Notes under the pieces: generated by a model
What the model was told of the DNA's origin: nothing
The model's database searches: none
What the model saw: only the letters and a program-made list of their open reading frames with translations
Shown here: positions 35,518 to 44,120 of the stretch, one piece after another
Layout: every line of letters begins with the position of its first letter
Numbering within the stretch: the first letter of the stretch is position 1
Assembly: GCA_027491235.1 (NCBI GenBank)
Contig: JAIXWO010000021.1
Location: 620,001-684,000 of the forward strand
Length of the DNA stretch: 64,000 nucleotides
Direction of reading: 5' to 3'
Origin: Sphingomonadales bacterium
GTDB taxonomy: Bacteria; Pseudomonadota; Alphaproteobacteria; Sphingomonadales; Sphingomonadaceae
Program-made: the position numbers and the translations under genes

Positions 35518-37139
35518 GCCTGTTCGAGCACCTTACGGCCGGGACGGACGAGCATTTTGTGACCCGGCTTGGTGTTGAGCGACAGGTCCTTCACCGTGTC
35601 CATGAACACCCATTCATTGGTCGCCGCCTTGGGTGTCATCGACAGGTGCATATAGCCGCGGTTCGACGTGTCGACCCAGCGCAGCTCCTGCTTATTGTGG
35701 TCGAGAATGTCGCGCGCGATGCGCTTGGGGTCCACACCCACGGTCGAGGATTCCAAGCCGGGCGAAGATACGCTGTGCCCGCCAAACTCAACCCCGGCAG
35801 GGCGGCCGCCTTCGGGAAGGTCAAACGCCCAAGCATTGTGGCTATCGCCTGTGACGACGACGAGGTCGAGGTCGTTCTTCTGCGCAGCGGCAAGGATGCG
35901 GCTGCGCGCCTGCGGGTAGCCACCCCAATTGTCCAAATTATAGGGCAGGCCGGCTTTGCCCGCTGCAATGCCCTGCCGCGCGTAGTTTTTGCGGAAGTCG
36001 GGGACGTCATTGCCAAACCAGTTCATCGCTTCTTCAGGCGTATAGTTATAGCCCATGTTGGTGCCGGATCCGAACACGGTCCATGTTGCCTTTTGCCGCG
36101 CAAACTGATGGAACAGCCAGCTTTCCTGTTCGGTCCCCATCATCGTTGCCGAAGGGTCTTTCCAGGCGCCATCGCGGAATTCGGCAAAGGCCTTTGCCGG
36201 GTCAGGCGCACGCATCATCTCCCCCGCCCCATAAGGCTTGGTCCGCGCGATCATCCTTGTGTCCGTGCGGAAATAGGTGGCCAGATCACCGATCTCATAG
36301 GACTTCCAAGGCTGTTCGCCTACCGGCAGCCATTCGCGCCACACCTGCATGGCGGCATTGCGACGGACGGACCAATCGCCTTCATCGGACGTATGGTTTT
36401 GTGCGCCACCTTCCCAGCTGTCATTTGCGCCTTCGTGATCGTCCGTATTGGGGATCACCGGGAAATTGGCATGGAGCGCCTGCAACTGCGGGTCAGAGCG
36501 ATAGCTGGCATAGCGCAGCCGGTAATCGGTCAATGTAAAAATCTCTCCGGTCGGGAAAATCCGGGCCGCAAACTTGGCGCCGCCATCATATCCACCGCGA
36601 CCATATTCGTAGATATAGTCACCCATGTGGAGGACAAGGTCGATGTCGTCACGCGCGGCGGCATGGCCATAAGCGTTGAACTCGCCAAAGCCGAGGTTGG
36701 AGCAGGAGAAAATGGCGATGTTGAACTTGGATGTCTTGCCAACCGGCAGGGTCTTGGTCCGGCCGATGGGGGAGATGGTGCCGTCGGGCGCGATGAAGCG
36801 ATAAAAATAGGTGCGGCCCGGCTGCAACCCGTCAACCGTGACCTTCACAGTATGGTCGCGCCAGGGGCCAGTCACCATCTGACCACCGCTGACGATCTTC
36901 GTGAATTCGCGGCTCTCCGATACTTCGGCGCGCACCTTGGACGGGCTGCCGGTTGCACTGACATAACGGGTCCATAGCAGCATCGAATCCGGCCCCGGCT
37001 CGCCCGAGGCGACATTGTGCGTAAAGCCGGTGAGACCGAGCAACGTCTGTGCAGCAAGGCGCCCGCCCGGCAGCATCAGGCCGCCGAGGCCAAAGCCGGC
37101 AGTTGCGATCAGAGCGCGGCGGTCGATGCGAAATGTCAT
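35514..37139 (-). CDS. phoD: PhoD-like alkaline phosphatase/phosphodiesterase, Tat-exported
   Basis: From ATG 37139 the product has 541 residues. It has a Tat-like leader (RRALIATAGFGLGGLML), an N-terminal fibronectin-like PhoD_N domain (HNVASGEPGPDSMLLWTRY) and the metallophosphatase domain with HMGDYIYEYG, PVIPNTDDHEGANDSW and VVVTGDSHNAWAFDL. Family enzymes hydrolyse phosphate mono- and diesters with Fe3+/Ca2+. The track start adds 10 residues before the leader. Coupled downstream is the exported amidohydrolase. No Pho box was identified. Confidence 0.9.
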   Translation of the reverse strand: MTFRIDRRALIATAGFGLGGLMLPGGRLAAQTLLGLTGFTHNVASGEPGPDSMLLWTRYVSATGSPSKVRAEVSESREFTKIVSGGQMVTGPWRDHTVKVTVDGLQPGRTYFYRFIAPDGTISPIGRTKTLPVGKTSKFNIAIFSCSNLGFGEFNAYGHAAARDDIDLVLHMGDYIYEYGRGGYDGGAKFAARIFPTGEIFTLTDYRLRYASYRSDPQLQALHANFPVIPNTDDHEGANDSWEGGAQNHTSDEGDWSVRRNAAMQVWREWLPVGEQPWKSYEIGDLATYFRTDTRMIARTKPYGAGEMMRAPDPAKAFAEFRDGAWKDPSATMMGTEQESWLFHQFARQKATWTVFGSGTNMGYNYTPEEAMNWFGNDVPDFRKNYARQGIAAGKAGLPYNLDNWGGYPQARSRILAAAQKNDLDLVVVTGDSHNAWAFDLPEGGRPAGVEFGGHSVSSPGLESSTVGVDPKRIARDILDHNKQELRWVDTSNRGYMHLSMTPKAATNEWVFMDTVKDLSLNTKPGHKMLVRPGRKVLEQA

Positions 37140-37270
37140 TTGGTTCAATCCCCTAAGGCTTTGCCGCACCTTGCGACGATCTTGAGGCGCCGGTCAACAT
37201 CCTCTGCGCGGTCGTATCGCGAATTGCTGTTGCAGGGCAATGACAAGGCCCTTCGCATCCCATGTGCCGA

Positions 37271-38065
37271 CTATAGCCGCGTCCTGAGGCTCCAGAGTTC
37301 GGGGAAGGCGCGCTTGGTGAGTGTTCCTTTGAGATAGGACGCGCCAGCGGTGCCGCCTGTTCCCGGCTTGCCACCGATCACGCGTTCCACGGTCAATATG
37401 TGCTTGTGCCGCCAGCTCGCCATCGCATCGTCCAGATCGACCAGCTTTTCGGCGAGTTGATAGAGGTCCCAATAGGTTTCCGGCGCGCGGTACACGTCCA
37501 GAAACGCGTCTTCGACGGCCTGAGACGGCACATGTGGCTGTGTGACATCGCGGTGCAGGACGTCATCCGGAATGGCAAAGCCTGCACGGGCGAGGGCGGC
37601 GATCACATCATCCCACAGGCCGGGTGCGTCCAGCGCGGTGCGCATCGCCGCCTGTGCGTCTGGCCGGTCATCCTGAAAGCGCAGGAAATTGCCGTCTTTG
37701 ATCCCCAGCAGATATTCGACGGTGCGGAACTGGTCCGACTGGAAGCCCGAGCTCGGCCCCAGCACATGGCGGAATTGGGTATAGTCGCTCGGCGTCATTG
37801 TGGAGAGCACGTCCCAACTCAGCGTCATCACCGCCTGAATGCGGCTGACGCGGGCGAGCGCCTTATAGGCGGGGACGAGCGCATCGGCCTTAACCTGTGC
37901 CTTGGCGAGGCGCAGTTCGCGGATGATCTGCTTGAGCCAAAGTTCCTTGGTCTGATGGATGATGATGAACAGCAGCTCGTCATCGGCATCGGATTGCGGA
38001 TGCTGGCAGGCGAGGAGGTTGTCGAGCGCCAGATAGCGCGCATAGGTCATGGTTGAGTCTGTCAT
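37271..38065 (-). CDS. kynA: Tryptophan 2,3-dioxygenase
   Basis: The 264-residue heme protein has MTYARYLALDNLLACQHP, DELLFIIIHQTKELWLKQI, the heme/substrate region SGFQSDQFRTVEYLLG and C-terminal GKPGTGGTAGASYLK. It opens the tryptophan indole ring to N-formylkynurenine. kynB and kynU are not in this window, so the rest of the pathway must lie elsewhere. The aldolase gene ends 39 bp upstream on the same strand. The 131-bp gap on the other side shows no feature. Confidence 0.95.
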   Translation of the reverse strand: MTDSTMTYARYLALDNLLACQHPQSDADDELLFIIIHQTKELWLKQIIRELRLAKAQVKADALVPAYKALARVSRIQAVMTLSWDVLSTMTPSDYTQFRHVLGPSSGFQSDQFRTVEYLLGIKDGNFLRFQDDRPDAQAAMRTALDAPGLWDDVIAALARAGFAIPDDVLHRDVTQPHVPSQAVEDAFLDVYRAPETYWDLYQLAEKLVDLDDAMASWRHKHILTVERVIGGKPGTGGTAGASYLKGTLTKRAFPELWSLRTRL

Positions 38066-38104
38066 GACCCAGCCTAACGCTGCGCGCGACCCAGCGGAAG
38101 CGGC

Positions 38105-38899
38105 CTAGTTGCGGAAGCTGCTGTCGATCCGGTCGAGCTTGCGGAGCAGCGCCGGCCAAGCGAGGTGATCAGCGACCATGCTCATGCCCGGGCCATTGGA
38201 TTGTTGCTCCACCTTTTCCGGCGTTCCCTGCGGCGGGTTGTAAAGGCCGTCGCGTCCCGCGCTCAGCATCTTCACCTGTGCTTCGCACGCGCGTTCGAGG
38301 AAGTAGAGGCGCAGGAAGCACTGGGCGACGGTTTCGCCGACCGTCAGCGTGCCATGGTTGCGCAGGATCATCGCGTTCTTGGTGCCCATGTCCTCGACCA
38401 GCCTTTCGCGCTCCTCCAGATAGGTCGCGATGCCTTCATACTCATGATAGGCGACATCGTGCTTCGCGATCATAGCCGTTTGCGTGTGTGGCAGCAGCCC
38501 CTCCGCCATCGCGCTCACCGCCTGACCATGCGGCGTGTGGAGGTGCATGACGGCATGGGCGTCTTCGCGCGCCATATGCAGGGCGGAGTGGATGACGAAG
38601 CCAGCTGGATTGACGGGATGTGAGGTCGGCACGACGGGCTGGCCTTCGACATCAATCTTGACGAGTGATGACGCGGTGATCTCTTCAAACATCATGTCAT
38701 AGGGGTTGATGAGGAAGTGATGCTCCGGCCCCGGCACGCGCGCCGACAGATGCGTGAAGATCAGATCATCCCAGCCATAAAGCGCGACCAGCCGGTAGGC
38801 GGCAGCGAGATCAACGCGGACGGCCCATTCCTCCGCGCTGACAGCACCCCGGATGTGGTCGTCATTGGCGACGTTGTTGGTCTGCATCACTGTGGCCAT
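38105..38899 (-). CDS. Class II aldolase/adducin domain protein
   Basis: The 264-residue protein has the class II aldolase/adducin fold. The metal-site histidines lie in AVMHLHTPHG and the third in ILRNHGTLTVG, with FTHLSARVPG upstream. Members include fuculose-phosphate aldolase and decarboxylase-like proteins, but the adducin-like type here often has unknown activity. It lies between kynA (39 bp downstream) and the TetR gene, and may belong with either. Cytosolic. Confidence 0.85.
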   Translation of the reverse strand: MATVMQTNNVANDDHIRGAVSAEEWAVRVDLAAAYRLVALYGWDDLIFTHLSARVPGPEHHFLINPYDMMFEEITASSLVKIDVEGQPVVPTSHPVNPAGFVIHSALHMAREDAHAVMHLHTPHGQAVSAMAEGLLPHTQTAMIAKHDVAYHEYEGIATYLEERERLVEDMGTKNAMILRNHGTLTVGETVAQCFLRLYFLERACEAQVKMLSAGRDGLYNPPQGTPEKVEQQSNGPGMSMVADHLAWPALLRKLDRIDSSFRN

Positions 38900-38999
38900 G
38901 TCTTCTCTCCGTGAATCTTGTTTTGGGGATTATCTAGATTGGCCGCGCGGAAGTAAAGCCAAGCCTCTTGCCCGTTCTGCCCGGGACGAACGGTGTCTG

Positions 39000-39608
39000 C
39001 TAGATGCGGGGGAGCAGCGCGGCCAACCAGCGTGCGGCAAGGGCTGTGGCTTCGTCCGGTGTGAAGGGCGCATTGCCCAAGCTTAACTCCAGCCAAAGTC
39101 CGTCGACCAATGCGGTGAGCGCAATGGCCGTCAGCCGGTGGTCGCTCCCCGGAGCATGGGCATCCAGCAGGCGCTCCAGCGTGATCCGGTTTTCGGCGTA
39201 AATCTCATCATGCAAACGCGCGATCTTGGCGTCGGTGCGCGTCAGACTCCAAAAGGCGAGCCATGTGGAGAGCAGGTCGGCATCGGCAATCGGCGGCGCA
39301 AAGCTGGCGGTGAGATAGGCGATCAGCCGCGCTTCGGGCGTCGGGTCGGCCGCTTCCACGGCGTCGTTGAGCGCGGCCTGAACCTGCGCGCCAACGGCCG
39401 CATATGTGTCGGCCACCAGCTCATCGATCCCGGAAAAATAGTGCCGCAATAGGCCGGGGGAGACGCCCGCTGCGGCGCAGATTTCCCGCACGGAGGTGCC
39501 GTGCACGCCTTTGCGCGCCAGCGTCGCGGCACAGGCGTCAATTAGCGCCAACCGCCGTTCATCGGCCGGGGCGCGGTGAAATTGTGCCCGTGGTTCCTTG
39601 GCTTGCAT
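39000..39608 (-). CDS. TetR-family regulator (BetI-like C-terminal domain)
   Basis: From ATG 39608 the product has 202 residues. The N-terminal HTH is ALIDACAATLARKGVHGTSVREICAAAGVSPGLLRHYFSG, followed by an alpha-helical ligand domain with WLAFWSLTRTDAKIARLHDEIY and LTALVDGLWLELSLG, like BetI. It is divergent from a Rieske oxygenase operon across 44 bp that contain a perfect palindrome, so it very likely represses that operon and itself. The ligand is probably the oxygenase substrate. Confidence 0.9.
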   Translation of the reverse strand: MQAKEPRAQFHRAPADERRLALIDACAATLARKGVHGTSVREICAAAGVSPGLLRHYFSGIDELVADTYAAVGAQVQAALNDAVEAADPTPEARLIAYLTASFAPPIADADLLSTWLAFWSLTRTDAKIARLHDEIYAENRITLERLLDAHAPGSDHRLTAIALTALVDGLWLELSLGNAPFTPDEATALAARWLAALLPRI

Positions 39609-39622
39609 GGCGCTCACTCTCT

Positions 39623-39642
39623 TGTTATACAACCGTATAACA
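39623..39642. promoter_or_regulatory. Perfect palindromic TetR operator
   Basis: TGTTATACAACCGTATAACA has 8-bp inverted arms around a 4-bp spacer, placed centrally between the TetR gene and the Rieske oxygenase start (10 bp before its ATG). Size and position suit a TetR dimer blocking transcription in both directions. Confidence 0.85.
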
Positions 39643-39652
39643 GGAAAACGCA

Positions 39653-40816
39653 ATGGCCACTGCATTCAAACCTTCAAACGAAAATGACGATCTGGACGGC
39701 TGGAGTCTGCCCGCCTGGACCTATCATGATCCCGAGTTCGCAGCGCTTGAGGTGGACCGAATCTTCCGGCGTGGCTGGCAGGTCGTCTGTCACGTCAGCG
39801 ACGTGCCCAATGCGGGGGATTGGCATAGCCTTGATTATATCGGCGAGAGCGTTCTTGTTGTGCGCGGGGCCGACAACCAAGTCCGTGCCTTCACCAATGT
39901 CTGCCGCCACCGGGGCAGCCGACTGGTCGATGGAGCCTCGGGCTGCGCGAAGAAGCTCATCTGCCCCTATCATGCCTGGACCTATGAACTCGATGGCCGC
40001 CTGACCGGCGTGCCCGACAGCGCGACTTACCCCGCGCTCGATAAGGACAAGGCAGGGCTCGTCCTCGTCGACATCGAAATCTGGCGCGGCTTTATCTTCG
40101 TCCGTCTGGAAAGCGGCGGACCCTCTGTGGCTGAGATGACGGCGCCCTATGAGGCAATGGTCGCCCCCTATCAGTTTGAGAAACTGGAAGCTCTGGGCCG
40201 CGTGACGATGCGTCCACGGAGTGTGAACTGGAAGAATGTCGGCGATAACTATTCGGACGGGCTGCACATTCCCGTCTCGCATCCCGGCCTGACGCGCCTG
40301 TTTGGCAAAAGCTACGGCGTGGAGGCGCAGCCGCATGTCGACCGGATGTGGGGCGATATGGAAGATCGTCCGTCCTCTAATTGGTCGGAACGGCTCTACC
40401 AAAAGCTTCTGCCGCCGGTCCCGCATCTTCCGGACGCAAGCCAGCGCCACTGGCTCTACTTCAAGCTTTGGCCCACGGTCGCTTTTGACATCTACCCCGA
40501 TCAGATTGACTTCATGCAGTGGCTGCCCACCGGCCCGACCAGCTGCGTGATCCGCGAGATCAGCTACGTCCTTCCCGATGACCGGCGCGAGATGCGCGCG
40601 GCGCGGTATCTGAACTGGCGGATCAACCGTCAGGTCAATGCTGAGGACACCGCCCTCATCACCCGCGTGCAGGAAGGGATGGCGAGCAAGACCTTCTCCA
40701 TGGGCCCGCTGTCCGACAAGGAAGTTTGCCTGAAAAGCTTCTGCCGCAAGATGCGCGAAATCATTCCCGAAGCCCGGCTGGAACAGCAACCGCCTGCCGG
40801 GTGGAGCCGCGGTTGA
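39653..40816 (+). CDS. Rieske non-heme iron oxygenase, alpha subunit
   Basis: The 387-residue protein has a Rieske [2Fe-2S] site (C-x-H in NVCRHRGSRL and C-x-x-H in LICPYHAWTYELDG, about residues 83-115). The catalytic domain has iron ligands in NVGDNYSDGLHIPVSHPG (D, H, H). It resembles ring-hydroxylating and CntA-like oxygenases. No small subunit, ferredoxin or reductase gene lies beside it, so electrons must come from elsewhere or from a downstream flavoprotein. The stop overlaps the next gene's TTG start (TTGA). Confidence 0.9.
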   Translation: MATAFKPSNENDDLDGWSLPAWTYHDPEFAALEVDRIFRRGWQVVCHVSDVPNAGDWHSLDYIGESVLVVRGADNQVRAFTNVCRHRGSRLVDGASGCAKKLICPYHAWTYELDGRLTGVPDSATYPALDKDKAGLVLVDIEIWRGFIFVRLESGGPSVAEMTAPYEAMVAPYQFEKLEALGRVTMRPRSVNWKNVGDNYSDGLHIPVSHPGLTRLFGKSYGVEAQPHVDRMWGDMEDRPSSNWSERLYQKLLPPVPHLPDASQRHWLYFKLWPTVAFDIYPDQIDFMQWLPTGPTSCVIREISYVLPDDRREMRAARYLNWRINRQVNAEDTALITRVQEGMASKTFSMGPLSDKEVCLKSFCRKMREIIPEARLEQQPPAGWSRG

Positions 40817-42033
40817 CGACAGACCTGCCCGTTGTGATTGTCGGAGGCGGTCCCGCAGGCATGGTTGCGGGCCTGCTCTTCGCGCGCGCCGGCGTGCCGA
40901 TTGTCATTCTTGAAAAGCATGCCGACTTCCTGCGCGATTTCCGGGGCGACACGGTGCACCCGTCGACGCTGGAGGTGTTCCATGAACTTGGCCTGCTGAA
41001 CGCGTTGTTGAAGCTGCCGCACACGCCCATCGACAGCGTTGGGCTGGACCTGAATGGGCGCCGATATGCCGTGGCGACGATGAAGCATCTTCGGGTGGCG
41101 GCTCCGTTCATTGCGATGATGCCGCAATGGGATTTGCTGAATTTCATCGCGGACTGTGGAACGCGGTATCCGACCTTCGATCTGCGCATGTCCACCGAGG
41201 CGACCGGGCTGGCACATGACGCAGCCGGACGTATCAATGGCGTGAAGCTGGCCGATGGAGGCTTTATCGAAGCGCGGCTTGTGATCGCGGCAGACGGGCG
41301 ACGATCTGTCCTGCGCGACGCTGCTGAATTGCCGCTCCATGATCTCGGCGCACCAATGGATGTGCTGTGGTTCCGGCTTCAAGTCCCTTCCGGTCAAGCC
41401 CAGGGGGAGGTGCCGCTCGGCAACATCACGCCTGATGGCATGGTTATTGCCATTCCGCGCGGGGATTATTGGCAGTGCGCCCGCATCATTGAAAAGGGCG
41501 CGTTTGCCAAGATGGAAGCCCGTGGCATTGCCGCCTTCCGCGATGAGATCACGCGCATTGCGCCGGGGCTGGCCGGCGGCGTCGACGCGCTGCACAGCTT
41601 CGACGACATCAAACTGCTTTCGGTCACGCTGGATCGGCTGACGCGCTGGTCATGTCCGGGCCTGCTGGCGATCGGCGATGCGGCGCACGCGATGTCGCCT
41701 GTGGGCGGCGTCGGCATCAACCTTGCCGTGCAGGATGCCGTCGCTGCGGCCAATGTTCTGGCCAAACCCTTGACCGATGGCGTGAACCCCGACCCGCTTT
41801 TGCCGCGTGTGCAGGCCCGCCGTTGGTCCGCAACGCGACGGATGCAGATGATCCAGCGGAACGCGCACGAACGGGTCATCTCGCCCATGCTGCGGGGGGA
41901 ACTTCGTTCCGCCCCTATGGCGATCCGACTGCTCGACACATTTCCACCTCTGCGCCGGATTCCGGGCCGTGTTATCGGCCTCGGCTTCGGACGGCAGCAC
42001 GTTCAATCTCCGCTTGCGAAAGAGTTTCAATGA
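40813..42033 (+). CDS. FAD-dependent aromatic-hydroxylase-type monooxygenase
   Basis: The product of 406 residues has FAD motif PVVIVGGGPAGMVAGLLFARAG at the N-terminus, a middle DG motif LVIAADGRRSVLRD, and GDAAHAMSPVGGVGINLAVQDA, as in class A flavin hydroxylases. The true start is probably the TTG at 40813, which overlaps the oxygenase TGA (TTGA); the track start lies inside that gene and no ATG fits. The stop overlaps the next ATG (ATGA). Substrate unknown. Confidence 0.87.
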   Translation: MTTDLPVVIVGGGPAGMVAGLLFARAGVPIVILEKHADFLRDFRGDTVHPSTLEVFHELGLLNALLKLPHTPIDSVGLDLNGRRYAVATMKHLRVAAPFIAMMPQWDLLNFIADCGTRYPTFDLRMSTEATGLAHDAAGRINGVKLADGGFIEARLVIAADGRRSVLRDAAELPLHDLGAPMDVLWFRLQVPSGQAQGEVPLGNITPDGMVIAIPRGDYWQCARIIEKGAFAKMEARGIAAFRDEITRIAPGLAGGVDALHSFDDIKLLSVTLDRLTRWSCPGLLAIGDAAHAMSPVGGVGINLAVQDAVAAANVLAKPLTDGVNPDPLLPRVQARRWSATRRMQMIQRNAHERVISPMLRGELRSAPMAIRLLDTFPPLRRIPGRVIGLGFGRQHVQSPLAKEFQ

Positions 42034-43634
42034 CCAAGAAATATGATGCCGTCATCATCGGCGCGGGCCATAATGGCCTTGTCTGCGCCTTCTACCTTGC
42101 CCAGGCCGGGCTGAAGGTCCGCATTGTCGAGCGCCGCGATATTGTGGGCGGGGCGGCGGTCACGGAGGAGTTCCACCCCGGCTTCCGCAACTCGGTTGCC
42201 AGCTACACGGTCAGCCTGCTGCAACCGCAGGTCATCCGCGACATGAAGTTGGAGGCCGAAGGCTATCGCGTGATCGAGCGGCCGATCTCCAACTTCCTCC
42301 CGCAGGAAGATGGCGGCTATCTGAAACTCGGCGGCGGGCTGGAGCGGACACAGGAAGAGTTCCGGCGCTTCTCCAAGCACGATGCCGATGCTCTGCCCGA
42401 TTATTATGACTCGCTGGAAGTCGTGGCCGACGTGCTGCGCGATCTGGCCATGAAGACACCGCCGAACCTTGGCGGTGGCATCAAGACGTTGATCGACGCT
42501 GCCCTGCAGGGGCGCAAGCTGGCGGGTCTCTCGCTCGAACGGCAGCGCGACGTGCTCGACCTGTTCACCAAGTCCGCGCGCACGCTGCTGGACAGCTGGT
42601 TTGAAAGCGAGGCGGTCAAGGCCGCCTTCGGTTTCGATGCCGTGGTCGGCAACTATGCCTCTCCTGACACGCCGGGCAGTGCTTATGTGCTGCTCCACCA
42701 CGTCTTTGGCGAAGTGAACGGGAAGAAGGGCGCCTGGGGCCACAGCATCGGCGGCATGGGTGCGATCACGCAGGCCATGGCGCGCGTCGTGACGGCGCTG
42801 GGTGTCGAGATCAGCCTTGAAGCGCCGGTCGCGCGCGTGCTCCTCAATGGTGGCAAGGCTGCGGGCGTGAAGCTCGTGAGCGGCGAGGAAGTCATCGCCG
42901 ACCGCGTGATTTCTAACGTCGGTCCCAAAATCCTTTACGACCAGATGTTTGACGAGGGCGATCTGGCACCCGAATTCAAGCGCCGCATGAAGGGCTTTAA
43001 GGTCGGATCGGGCACGTTCCGCATGAACGTCGCTTTGTCCGAATTGCCCAAGTTCACCTGCCTGCCTGAACCGGGCGAGCATCATCAGTCGGGCATCATC
43101 ATTGCGCCGACGCTCGATTATATGGATCAGGCGTTCATCGACGCGAAGGCCTATGGCTGGTCCAAGAAGCCGATTGTCGAAATGCTCATTCCGTCGATCA
43201 TCGATGACAGCCTTGCGCCTCCGGGCCAGCATGTCGCCTCACTCTTCTGTCAGCAGTTCGCGCCGGTCCTGCCCGATGGGCGCGACTGGGATGCCGAAGA
43301 AGGCAAGGCCGCCGATACGATCATCGACACCGTCGAAGCCCACGCACCCGGCTTCCGCGCCTCGATCCTTGGGCAGCAGGTGCTGTCGCCCAAGGGGCTG
43401 GAGCGGAAGTTCAATCTGGCGGGTGGCGACATCATGCACGGCAACATGTCGCTCGATCAGCTGTGGTCGGCGCGGCCGATGCTGGGTCACGGCGCCTATC
43501 GCGGACCGGTGGACGGCCTGTACATGTGCGGGGCCGGGTCGCATCCGGGCGGCGGTGTCACGGGTGCGCCGGGGCATAATTGCGCGCAGGAAGTGCTGGC
43601 GGATCGCAGCTTCTTCGGGCGGATTTTTGGCTGA
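42030..43634 (+). CDS. Phytoene-desaturase-like FAD oxidoreductase (PYROXD2-like)
   Basis: From ATG 42030 the 534-residue protein has the FAD motif DAVIIGAGHNGLVCAFYLAQAG and a C-terminal GLYMCGAGSHPGGGVTGAPG, both typical of the CrtI/PYROXD2 group of 'NAD(P)/FAD-dependent oxidoreductases'. No carotenoid genes are nearby, so a PYROXD2-like role is more likely than carotenoid desaturation. It is third in the TetR-controlled operon with two 4-base overlaps. The track ORF from 41652 is an out-of-gene extension. Confidence 0.88.
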   Translation: MTKKYDAVIIGAGHNGLVCAFYLAQAGLKVRIVERRDIVGGAAVTEEFHPGFRNSVASYTVSLLQPQVIRDMKLEAEGYRVIERPISNFLPQEDGGYLKLGGGLERTQEEFRRFSKHDADALPDYYDSLEVVADVLRDLAMKTPPNLGGGIKTLIDAALQGRKLAGLSLERQRDVLDLFTKSARTLLDSWFESEAVKAAFGFDAVVGNYASPDTPGSAYVLLHHVFGEVNGKKGAWGHSIGGMGAITQAMARVVTALGVEISLEAPVARVLLNGGKAAGVKLVSGEEVIADRVISNVGPKILYDQMFDEGDLAPEFKRRMKGFKVGSGTFRMNVALSELPKFTCLPEPGEHHQSGIIIAPTLDYMDQAFIDAKAYGWSKKPIVEMLIPSIIDDSLAPPGQHVASLFCQQFAPVLPDGRDWDAEEGKAADTIIDTVEAHAPGFRASILGQQVLSPKGLERKFNLAGGDIMHGNMSLDQLWSARPMLGHGAYRGPVDGLYMCGAGSHPGGGVTGAPGHNCAQEVLADRSFFGRIFG

Positions 43635-43658
43635 GACTGTCGCAACGGCTTTTATAAG

Positions 43659-43750
43659 CCGTCTGTCCTGAGCTTGTCGAAGGACTGTTCTTCGCTTTTC
43701 CGCCTTGGGTGGAGAAAAGGACGGTGCTTCGACGAGCTCAGCACGAACGG
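43659..43750. repeat. REP-type inverted repeat (GAGCTTGTCGAAG family)
   Basis: The left arm (43659-43688) contains CCTGAGCTTGTCGAAGGAC. The right arm (43721-43750) is ACGGTGCTTCGACGAGCTCA followed by GCACGAACGG. Arms match with a few mismatches, and a smaller CTTTTC/GAAAAG stem lies between. GAGCTTGTCGAAG..CTTCGACGAGCTC is a common sphingomonad REP sequence. It lies between the convergent PYROXD2-like and receiver genes. Confidence 0.75.
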
Positions 43751-43772
43751 AGTTAGAACCTAAGTTCGGGGC

Positions 43773-44120
43773 CTATCCCGCCAGCGCTTGTCCCACGACT
43801 TCGGACAGCGACGCCGCAGTGAACGGCTTGGGCAAAAGCGGCCAGCCGCCAAAGGCTTCGGGTGGTGTGTCGCCAATGTCGCCACTCATATAGATGACGC
43901 GCAGTTCCGGGCGTTCGGCGTGGACGCGGGCGATGAAATCAGGGCCGCGCATGCCCGGCATCAGCACGTCGGTGACGACGAGCTGAATGTCATCGCGGCT
44001 GCTGCAAATGGTCAGGGCTTCGGTGCCGTCACAGGCCGACAAAACCTCATGCCCCATGGCAGACAAGGCGCCCGCCGTGGCGGTGCGGATGCGGGCGTCG
44101 TCGTCGACGACGAGGATCAT
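43773..44120 (-). CDS. Stand-alone response-regulator receiver domain
   Basis: The 115-residue protein is one CheY-like domain: MILVVDDDARIR acidic pocket, VVTDVLMPGMRGPDF with the phospho-acceptor Asp, YMSGD and LLPKPFT with the conserved Lys. No output domain or kinase is adjacent. The ATG at 44120 overlaps the spt stop (TAATG), so it is translationally coupled to serine palmitoyltransferase. The track ORF's first 99 codons are spt in another frame. It may be a phosphorelay shuttle. Confidence 0.88.
   Translation of the reverse strand: MILVVDDDARIRTATAGALSAMGHEVLSACDGTEALTICSSRDDIQLVVTDVLMPGMRGPDFIARVHAERPELRVIYMSGDIGDTPPEAFGGWPLLPKPFTAASLSEVVGQALAG

Noticed and set aside
34243-35562. 439-aa ORF antisense to the amidohydrolase
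   Set aside because: The minus-strand frame has a signal peptide and metal-binding motifs; the plus frame has none.
39674-40789. 371-aa minus ORF opposite the Rieske oxygenase
   Set aside because: The plus strand holds all Rieske and iron ligands; the minus frame is a shadow.
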